From the NCBI GenBank assembly GCA_010094045.1, contig ML986597.1, positions 184,515 through 198,008 on the forward strand: a DNA stretch of 13,494 nt, written 5' to 3'. Within the stretch, counting starts at the first letter, position 1. Each line of letters starts with the position of its first letter. This stretch comes from Lojkania enalia (lineage: Eukaryota > Ascomycota > Dothideomycetes > Pleosporales). The notes beneath the pieces are model-generated. The model made no database searches, was not told where the DNA came from, and saw only the letters and a program-made list of their open reading frames with translations. Position numbers and translations under genes: made by a program. This document shows positions 1 to 7,735 of this stretch, piece by piece.

Positions 1-64
1 TTAATTAATTAGATCGGTAATTAATTAGGTTAATTAATTAGATAAGTAATTAATTAATTAAACC
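1..64. repeat. 5' subterminal TTAATTAA repeats of the hAT
   Basis: Four tandem-like occurrences of TTAATTAATTA or a close variant fall in the first 60 bases. 28-64 forms an imperfect inverted repeat bounded by GGTTAATTAATTA and a TTAATTAAACC-like arm. Similar motifs recur near the right end (2302-2369). hAT transposases are known to bind short subterminal repeats, so this is probably the 5' binding region, altered by RIP from a motif that contained CA/TG. It is not a satellite: only a few copies exist and they are tied to the element ends. Confidence 0.55.
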
Positions 65-189
65 AATTAGTAATCGATAATTCCTAGTACTAGAAATTAT
101 TTTTCAAACTACTTTATATAATCTACAACTAATAGATTTTCCTCGTAATATTATTAGATTTTAACTTAATATACCTCCTATCTTAAAAA

Positions 190-2285
190 TCTATTAAATT
201 AGTTAATTTAGACGAACCTACGCTTAATTCTAAGCTACAATTATTACGACAGCGTCGTACGACAAGTAATATATAGAATTATACTCGTCCGGTTAAAGAT
301 AATAAAAAAACGTATAAGGGAAGGTACAAATTATTATACTGTCGTTATTACCCTAAAGATAAGACATATATAGCGCTATCAACAACAAATTTACGTCGCC
401 ATCTTAAGAAAGTCTATAATATTATCTCGAGTCCTTCCGCTCCCCTTATATAACAGCAAGTAGAAAAGCAGTTATAATCCTTAGTTAAGAAGCTCAGTAT
501 ATAGAGCTATTAAACCGATAAAGCTATTATTAATAAAACTCTTATATTTCTAGTTATTATACAAAGCCTCCTATTTAATATTATATAATAGCTAGAATTT
601 CACGCTTATAATATAGCACTAAATCTAAAGGCGGCGTTAGTTTTTATAAAGACCTATATACAGCTCCTAAAATTAATATTAGACTCTTAGTTACGGTTAT
701 AAAATATTATATAAAAGAAGCTTTAGTTAGCTTTATTAAAAATCTATCTTTTACTTAATATCTAGACCTCTCTAAATTACTATCTACTACTCGGTATTTA
801 TACTTATTTTGTTAATCGAAATAAGAAAAAACTCTAAAAAGCTCTACTAGTACTTTATATAATATTAAACTATTCTAGACGGGAACAATTTAATACTCTC
901 TTACCCGTCTTAAATAAATACAGAATTCTTAATAAGCTTAAATCGATTATTAGTAATAATACAAGTATAAATAATATCCTTTATTATATAATAAGTAAAT
1001 ACCTTTAAATTTAAGATATTACTTAAGATCCTATTAAGAAGCGTATACGATATACTAGATATATTATTAACCTTACTATTTAAGTATTTCTATTCTACAA
1101 CTATAGTTAGTAGGAGTTATAACGCTTTAATAATATTATATCGTGTAAAGGCTATAATACTAATTAGAAATAGGATTCGATAATTTAGAAACTTAGTATT
1201 TTAGGTAGGCTTTATAATATTATTATCTATATCTAGAGCTTCTTAAGTTATATAGCAAGTTTTAAAAAATATATATAGTATATAATACTCTTAGATAATT
1301 AGATATATTAGAATAGCTAGTACTAAATAATTTAAGTTACTCTTAATAAGAAATATACAGTCGATTTGTATATTTATAAGTATATTAAGATATTAGATAA
1401 AACTCTCTTTATAGTAGATTAGGAATAGTTTTATACGATCTATACTTTCCTTACACCTTTTTAAAGAGCTACTCTAGCTTCGCAAGAAGATTTATTAACT
1501 CTTAATTTAGTTCTTATTTTAATAGATATCCTAATCTAGTAGTATTAGAAATTAATAGTACGTAATTCATTTTATAAAAAGGAAATTCTTATTTATTTAG
1601 TACGAATTCTTATTATATAATAGGTACAGTATTAAAAATACTCTAAAATATATTAACGGATCTATTAAAGCTAGCTAGTATTTAACAAGTACTATATAGT
1701 AGCTCTTCTTCTTTATCTAAATCTACGCGTATAATATATTTAAAGGACTTAGAAAAAGTAGTAGTAACAGAATACTCTTAAATTAGTTAGGAAGCTATAG
1801 AAGCTGTATAGAGATAAAGTACTACTTTTATACCAACTAGTTGTATTATATAATAGGAAAGTAAGCTAGCTAGCTAACGATTACGATTAGATCTATTAAA
1901 AAATACTTAATAATCTTCTACGTCTAATAAGTATAAATAAGCTTGAAGACTTTATTAAGGAAGAGCTATCCTCTATTATACAACCCGAAACAGCTCTCTC
2001 TTAGTAGCTAAAAGAAGAGTAACGATGCTAGTAGCTATAGTTGTTATATATAGTAATTAATATCTTATCAATTCCGGCTATAAGTACTAAGCTTAAACGC
2101 ATTTTTTCTACTATATATTATATAATCTTATAGAAAAGATTATAGCTATCTACAAATGTAATTAAGTAAATAGAATGCTTAAAATACTGGAAAAAGAGTA
2201 GAGTTCTTAATTCTAAGCTATAGATTTTTATATAGTAGTTATACGATTTCTAGAATATAATTAGATAGTAAAAATCGTAAAATTC
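190..2285 (+). pseudogene. hAT transposase, RIP-inactivated
   Basis: Remains of a hAT transposase of about 700 codons, readable in one frame throughout. A BED-type finger lies at 325-423: it reads LLYCRYY, then TTNLRRHLKKVYN. The CX2C...HX4H ligands are now Cys (340), Tyr (349), His (400) and Tyr (415). A hAT-like core segment at 1042-1090 reads RIRYTRYIINLTI, where Cys and His would be expected at the Tyr positions. The hAT dimerisation region starts at 2059 with ILSIPAISTKLKRIFS, followed near 2155-2210 by IECLKYWKK. Many in-frame TAA/TAG codons interrupt it, and the ones I checked can be explained by CAA/CAG/TGG mutation. I saw no frameshift between the two ends. The start near 190 is only the point where the frame becomes readable; no clear ATG survives. 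Confidence 0.85.
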
Positions 2286-2335
2286 TTAATTACATTTAAT
2301 CGCGATTAATTAAATCTAATTATAATAATTATACT

Positions 2336-2369
2336 TAAGTAATTAATTAGATAACTAATTAATTACTTA
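2336..2369. repeat. Perfect palindrome in hAT 3' subterminal region
   Basis: The arm AAGTAATTAATTAG (2337-2350) and its exact reverse complement CTAATTAATTACTT (2355-2368) are separated by ATAA; one further base pair (2336/2369) extends the arms to 15. The site lies 27 bases inside the right terminus and resembles the repeats at 1-64, so it is probably a transposase-binding or cruciform-forming subterminal site. Confidence 0.6.
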
Positions 2370-2375
2370 TAATTA

Positions 2376-2395
2376 TATAATCGATAATAACCCTA
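2376..2395 (-). repeat. Candidate right terminal inverted repeat of the hAT
   Basis: Read inward from the right end the sequence is TAGGGTTATTATCGATTATA. The TAGGG start agrees with hAT termini. The junction with RT-coding sequence at 2395/2396 is sharp. The partner repeat would lie left of position 1. Confidence 0.5.
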
Positions 2396-3970
2396 TATTA
2401 AACTATAGACTATTCCCTCTTAAGACTTTAAGAACTAGCCGGATATACTACTTATAATCCTTTAGATTCTTACTAAATATTAGAATATTATTAATATAGG
2501 TAGTATAGAATATATTAAAATATAGTTTTAGCATATTATTTATAAAGTATTAGAACGTACTTAGAGTGTTAACTAGACTAAAGGGTATTACTAGATATTT
2601 AAATAGCCTGTAATATATATAAAAGGTAGTTTTCTATTCGTCTCTCTTAACAATCCTTAGCTTATTAAACGCGGTAATAATATTGAGTTTTATATAATAC
2701 TTAACCTTACTAAGTTAGACTAATATTTCTTAGATTAGTAGAATCGGGTATCAGTTTTTAATAGTAATAGTATTTAGGGCTCTATAGTTTACGTAGAATT
2801 AGAAACTACTTCTAGGTTTCTTTATAAAGATTATAGGTATAACTACTAATAATAAGCTTACTCTAATAAATCCCTTAGATAAGTTCTTATTAAGATACTT
2901 CCTTAGTACCTTCAACTCGTTCTAGGATATCCTATAGAATAGACCGAAGCTAGCTTACTTACTATTCTCTAATTTAATCTTATAATTGTATAGTTATCGT
3001 TTAAGTAGTTTATCTACATCCTTATATAAGAAGATAGATAATAGGTTGTAATATTTTTTAGGTACTTTAGTAATAGGGTTAATATATACCTTTAGGGCTA
3101 GAGCTTTATTAATATTAGCTATTAATATAGCGAAGATTTTATAGTTAAATTACTAGAAGAGTTAAACTAGTAGTATAGTATCTATATAGTATATATCTAG
3201 CTATAGTATAGACTTTAGGTATTTAAGCTTAAATAAATCCTCTTAGCTATAATCTTTATCTAAAGTTAGATCGGTTTTAATTTTAAATTCTTTTAACTAG
3301 CGTAGTATCTTAAGTAGCTAGTAATTATATTAGGTATAGTTTAATAGGCGGAATTTTAAGCGGCGCTATCTAAGCTTTAAATTATATAGGAGTTATAAAT
3401 TAGTTACTTTAAAATCTTCTTTTATATTAGGTTTAGGTAGTTTATAGTCTTTAATAACTATTTAAATAGCCTGTTAGTAGATAGTAATACTAGTAAATTA
3501 TAAGTATTAAGTTAGGTATTAGTTAGTAGTAAAAACTAGCTGTTTATTCTTATAGTCTAGGTTTATATAATACTTATATATCTATAGCTGTCCTAGAATT
3601 AACTAGTATTTTCCTAGTATAGTTATATAAAGATATACTATCTCTAAATAGTTTAGATGTTAGAAGATTAGAGTAACTAAATAGGAGATAATCCCTCTAT
3701 AGAAGACTTCTCTATTAAAGCCGGTTAGATATAGGTTGTATAAGAGTTGTATTTTTTAGAGTTTTAAGGTATATATAAGATCTTTATAGATATAGCTTTA
3801 ATTAGTAGCTCTAGTATTAATAAGAATATTAATATTTTACTAGACTAGATCTTAATAGATTAAGAAAGGAACTAGAATCTAGTAGTTTTATAACTATTTC
3901 TATAGAGGCTAGTTCTATAAATATATAGAGATTTAATATAGGCGTAGTTTTAGAAAGTAACTTACTTTTA
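2396..3970 (-). pseudogene. A1 pol: protease and reverse transcriptase, RIP-inactivated, truncated
   Basis: One minus-strand frame covers protease and RT. The protease active site reads ILINTRATN at about 3827-3801, so DTGA has become NTRA (NTR at 3818-3810). Downstream, GFNREVFYRGIISYL and LGKYxLILGQ fit the rest of a retropepsin. A linker reading INKALALKVYINPITKVPKK follows near 3125-3060. RT starts with NELKVLRKYLNKNLSKGFIR (about 2925-2865), then FYVNYRALN. Motif A reads KLNIITAFN with the catalytic Asp now Asn (2684-2682). Motif B has IPFSLVNT, and motif C reads TYINNILIFS, with YxDD now YINN (2498-2487). The frame lies -1 relative to gag. The gag/pol boundary given here is approximate. 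Stops are TAA/TAG as RIP would make. The gene breaks at 2396 because of the hAT. Confidence 0.88.
3204..3940 (-). repeat. A1 copy of the A1/A2 direct repeat
   Basis: This stretch of A1 (protease and downstream linker) aligns along its whole length, in the same orientation, with 5470-6209. Most differences are C/T or A/G changes, as between independently RIPped copies, with a cluster of other changes around 3478-3510 against 5745-5775. Similarity ends abruptly at both edges of the second copy, which marks the A2 breakpoints. Confidence 0.85.
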
Positions 3971-5140
3971 AAATAGACCTTTTAGTAATATTCTAGTTGG
4001 TAAAACTGGCTGCGTTTAAGAGTAAGAATAATAGCTTTATCTATAAGATAATAAGTATATTAAGGATTGGTTGGAGGATCGGTTAAAAGATTAAGAGTAG
4101 AATCTATAGGGTATAGTAGGGCTCTAAGACTTTTAATAGATTAATAGTAGAGGGGCGCTGTATTCTAACAAAATATATTCCTTACTACTATACTTATAAT
4201 AGCGTTCTTTATAGTAGCGCCTTTCTCGTTTATTAAAGCCTATAAGTATATAGCTAGAAGTATTAAGTTCTATAGCATTCGGGTCCTTCTAATAAGTAGT
4301 ATAATACTTCGGTTGTTTATAGTAGTTACTAGATAAGTAATATAGGTTAGTATTATATAGGGAAATTAGGTTAGCGTAGTTGTTTAGGGTGCTAAATATT
4401 ATAACGCCTATTATAATATAGTAGAGCTTATTAGAGAGAGAATATTAGAGATATATAATTTCTCTAGTCTTATTTAGTTTAGTATCTATAATTAGGCGTT
4501 GGAATTTAGTAAAGTAAGCAGAGAACCTGCTTTAGTCTTATTTTAAAGTCTCTAGCTTACTCTATACTATAGTCTCCTTATTCCGGTTACTATAGGTAGA
4601 TTTTAAGAAGGCGACTAAGCTGTTTACAAAGTTAATACCCTTATCTATTAATAGGTTAACTAATATTACTAGGTCTTATTCTAGGCGGGAATAGATATAT
4701 AGAAGGTGGGTACGTTTAGTTAGGTATTAGTTAACGTTTCCTTCTAGTTTATAGTAGAGCTTTCTAATAAAGTATAAAAGCTCTAAGCGTTTACTAGAAA
4801 ATATTAGAGGGTTAAGTAAGTAGTTAAAATAGAAATACGGGTTATATATAGTTTTAAACGGATTAGAGGTTAACGTAGGCATTTATTTAGAAGTTAGAGT
4901 TGTAGGCTAAGTCAGGCTAAAAGCGGGTAATAGTTTTATTACTATTAATATACTAGTAGCTAGTAGAAGGGTAGCTATTTAGCAGCTACTAAATTCTCTT
5001 TATATTACTTTAAGGTCTAACTTATAGCGGTTCTCTTAGGTTATTAAAGCCTCTACTAGCATCTTATTCTTCTACTATAAAGAGTCTAGTTTACTTTAAA
5101 TCTCTTTAAGTATATTAATAAGCACGTTCTTGTCTATAAT
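3971..5140 (-). pseudogene. A1 gag, RIP-inactivated
   Basis: Gag-like capsid/nucleocapsid protein of about 390 codons. The N-terminus, from about 5137, reads DKNVLINILKEI, then SKLDSL and KNKMLVEAL, a leucine-spaced, probably coiled-coil segment. A Pro/Thr/Ser-rich linker follows. A capsid-like part starts near 4882 with MPTLTSNPFKT and continues with RLELLYFIRKLYYKLEGNVN and INFVNSLVAFLKSTY. The nucleocapsid zinc knuckle at 4201-4160 keeps CX2CX4HX4C spacing, but all four ligands are Tyr (YYKYSSKEYILLEY). The ATG at 4882 is in frame but preceded directly by readable coding sequence, so I treat it as internal; a start near 5140 is lost. The C-terminal limit is uncertain, as the frame changes to pol somewhere between about 4100 and 3950. 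Confidence 0.8.
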
Positions 5141-5469
5141 ATATAATAGTAGATAATATAATATAATATTATAGACGCTTATACGCAGTTAGTTAATTAT
5201 ACTTTAAGTAGTTAACTCTATTACTATATACTATATATAAATATTAAAACGTTAAATAAAGAATAGAAATATTTATATTATATAGGTTTTTATAGAAGCT
5301 AGGTCTATACTACTATATAGGCTAGCCGGGTCGGCGAAATCTTCCTCTATCGTAGTTATAATAAGTCGGTTATATTCTAGCTAGCAGCTAACAGCTATTA
5401 CTAGTAGCTGGTTTAGGTATTATAGTAAGAGTAGTATAGGTATAGAGGTATCGCGGTATTACTATAATA
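5141..5469 (-). repeat. A1 5' LTR plus leader
   Basis: Non-coding sequence between the upstream edge of A1 and the start of gag. The left part of the LTR (5320-5469) holds a GC-richer block with no CA/TG (around 5321-5340). A possible TATA box, TATATAG on the minus strand, lies at 5319-5313. The LTR start would be near 5469, with TG changed to TA. I could not fix the LTR 3' end or a primer-binding site, and the 3' LTR needed for comparison is outside the window. An LTR of roughly 250 bases with a short leader is likely. Confidence 0.55.
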
Positions 5470-6209
5470 CTATAGTATAAACTTTAGATATTTAGGCTTA
5501 AATAGGTCCTCTTAATTATAATCTTTATTAGAAGTTAGATCGATTTTAGTTTTAAATCCTTTTAGCTAATATAGTATTTTAGGTAACTAGTAATTATATT
5601 AGATATAGGTTAATAGATAGAGTTTTAAATAGTACTATCTAAGTTTTAGACTATATAGAAGTTATAAAGTAGTTACTTTAGAATCTTCTTTTATATTAGA
5701 TTTAGGTAGTTTATAATCTTTAATAACTATTTAAATATTCTACTAATAAATAGACGAGTTAATAGGTTATAAATATTAGATTAAATATTAGTTAGCAGTA
5801 AAAACCAGCTATTTATTCTTATAGTCTAAGTTTATATAATACTTATATATCTATAGTTATTTTAGAATTAACTAGTATTTTTCTAGTATAACTATATAGA
5901 GATATACTATTTCTAAATAGTTTAAATATTAGAAGATTAGAATAATTAAATAGAAGATAGTTCTTCTATAGAAAACTTCTCTATTAAAGCTGGTCGGGTA
6001 TAGCTTATATAGAAGTTATATCTTTTAGAGTTTTAGGGTATATATAAGGTCTCTATAGATATAGTTATAACTAGTAGCCCTAGTATTAATAAAAATATTA
6101 ATATTTTACTAGACTAGGTCTTAATAGATTAAAAAAGAAGCTAGAATCTAGTAGTTCTATAATTATTTTTATAGGGGCTGGTTCTATAGATATATAGAGA
6201 TTTAGTATA
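5470..6209 (-). pseudogene. Gypsy A2 fragment: protease and linker of a second A-family copy
   Basis: A broken piece of pol from an element of the same family as A1, aligning with 3204-3940. It contains the protease active site, again NTR instead of DTG (6087-6079), and the downstream retropepsin strands. It begins just upstream of the protease and ends in the linker before RT. Both ends coincide with other elements: A1's 5' LTR at 5470 and element B at about 6210. The simplest reading is that A2 was the original resident and both A1 and B inserted into it; its remaining parts should then be found outside the window on both sides. CA and TG are nearly absent (two CA and one TG in 5521-6120). 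Confidence 0.82.
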
Positions 6210-6950
6210 ATATAAGTAGTAAGTAAGTATATTAGGTAAGTAAATATACTACCTTATTAACTTTTTTAACTATTCTGGTAATATATTATTATAATATATT
6301 AAAATACTATAAATATAATATATATCCTTAATTAAGTAATATCTATAGTACCCTTCTATTATAAATATAGAATGCTAAAAGGTACTACTTCTATAGCTAG
6401 AGCTTAATCTAATATTAGCTATTATATAGGTCGACTCGGACGAGGACTAATAAGGTAATAATAGGTAGACGTATATTATAGACTAACTATTAAATAGTAA
6501 GCAGTAGAACTACAGAAACTAGAGAGATAATTAGATAATAAAGTATAATATAACCTATATATATAATAATAGTAGAAGTATTAGATATAGTAGAATAGAC
6601 CTAATAAGCTAGACTTAACAGTTTTAAACCTCTCTATATAAGTTAGTAGATTTTCTTTATAGATTAAATCCTATATAATTATTCTTATAGATTTATCTTA
6701 TTACTATATTAGACTTCTAAGAATATATTTAATTATATTTAAAGAACCGGCGACTCTTATACTCTTTCTTAACTAAAGCTACTACTTCTAACCAATCTAA
6801 CGTAAATAAGGCTCTAGTATATATCGGCTGCTACGGTAGTTATTATACGTACTAGTAGTATCTAGGTTAGTAATATAATAACTACCTAATATTAAGAGAA
6901 ATAAGAACTATTTAAAGATATCTACTATATTATAAAGTTAAATTACGATA
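6210..6950 (+). repeat. Element B 5' LTR and leader, boundary unresolved
   Basis: About 740 bases before the clear gag coding region. 6210-6400 is very AT-rich with GTAAGTA-type short repeats (about 6217-6245) and is likely LTR. Within 6400-6640 one frame reads like an acidic, Gln-rich protein start: VDSDED at 6430-6447, then segments such as YIID and LLNSK between TAA/TAG codons. This may be an N-terminal gag extension in another frame or leader sequence. 6700-6950 shows no convincing coding signal. I could not identify a primer-binding site. Confidence 0.4.
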
Positions 6951-6954
6951 ACCT

Positions 6955-7735
6955 AAAGGCTGTAAGCTCTAGAAGAAGCTATAGTATAGAAAGTATAGGA
7001 ACAGGAGACTTATATTATATAGATGTAATATAAGCTAGCTGTAGCTAGAGCCGATTTAGCTAAAGCTAAATAATAAGTATAAGCTAAGATAGCCTTACTA
7101 AGAAAGTTTAATAGTAAGAAAGAATATATTAACCCTTTTCTTATATTAATAGAGCTATACTTTAGATTTAATAGTACAACCTTCTTCTTAGACGAGGATA
7201 AGATTTTAGCTGCAATAATAAATATAGAAGAAATACTGCTAGTATAGGCCGAACTATTTATAGTAGACTAGCTAGAAAATAGGGGTAATATAAAGAAGAC
7301 TAGAGAATCTATAGACGAACTCTTTAAGAGCTAAGAAGAATTTAAAGACAAGGTCTAAAATATCTTTAGAGAAGTAGATATAGAATAAAAAGTATAGAGG
7401 AAGTTATTAAGGCTAACCTAGATTAAGAGGGTAATAAATTATACTATAGAATTTTAGAGACTAAGCGCTAGACTAGAATAGGACGATAATATATTAGTAG
7501 GAATCTTCTATAAAGGGCTTAAGGATAAAGTTAAAGACAACCTAGTTAGGGAAGAAAAACCAACTAAACTATTAGAAATAATTAAATTAGTAGTTAGAAT
7601 TAACAACTATTTATATAAATAGGAGATAGAAAAATAATCTTAGCTATAAATATTCGTACTAACTAAAAAGGAAAGTAAGACGGTACTATAAGATAGTAAT
7701 CTAATAGTCCTTAGAAAAGTTAAAAAGGATAAGGG
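6955..7735 (+). pseudogene. Element B gag (capsid part), RIP-inactivated
   Basis: Gag-type polyprotein. The start reads as a probable coiled coil rich in Ala, Glu and Lys (AVARADLAKAK at about 7040-7070). A capsid-like region follows: RKFNSKKEYINPFLILIELY, FFLDEDKILAAI, then SARLE and GIFYKGLKDKVKDNLVREEK (about 7502-7560), resembling the FYRGLKD motif of fungal Gypsy gag. In-frame stops are TAA/TAG. The capsid frame is readable to about 7735; the zinc knuckle that should follow lies in the -1 frame. No start ATG survives; 6955 is the point from which the frame reads well. Confidence 0.75.

Larger units (their letters stand above)
1..2395 (+). mobile_element. hAT DNA transposon, RIP-mutated, 5' end outside window
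   Basis: A cut-and-paste DNA transposon of the hAT superfamily. It is recognised by a BED zinc finger at the N-terminus and a hAT C-terminal dimerisation motif about 1.7 kb downstream in the same frame, flanked on both sides by TTAATTAA-rich subterminal repeats. The right end is placed at 2395: read inward on the minus strand the element begins TAGGG, which fits the usual hAT terminus, and from 2396 onward the sequence is the RT gene of a Gypsy element on the other strand. The left terminus is not seen, so the inverted repeat and the 8-bp target duplication (expected copy at 2396-2403) cannot be confirmed. Length is typical for a fungal hAT. Confidence 0.85.
2396..5469 (-). mobile_element. 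Ty3/Gypsy element A1 (5' LTR to RT), interrupted by hAT
   Basis: A minus-strand LTR retrotransposon containing, in transcription order, LTR/leader (5469-5141), gag with a zinc knuckle, aspartic protease, a linker and RT. It stops inside RT at 2396, where the hAT inserted; the rest of RT, RNase H, integrase and the 3' LTR should lie left of the window beyond the hAT. The order gag-PR-RT and RT motifs such as NYRALN place it in Gypsy (Metaviridae). On its upstream side it abuts, at 5469/5470, a diverged copy of its own pol (A2), so A1 appears to have inserted into an older relative. Confidence 0.85.

Noticed and set aside
1..64. Telomeric or centromeric satellite
   Set aside because: There are only a few TTAATTAA units, no tandem array, and the same motif recurs at the other end of the hAT, so it belongs to the transposon.
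3971..4100. Slippery heptamer in A1
   Set aside because: A1 pol is also -1 relative to gag, but I found no X XXY YYZ heptamer in gag phase in the overlap; RIP may have destroyed it, or the frame change may be an indel.
4880..4882. ATG as the gag start of A1
   Set aside because: Coding sequence continues upstream in the same frame to about 5140; the TAA just before the ATG can be a RIPped CAA.
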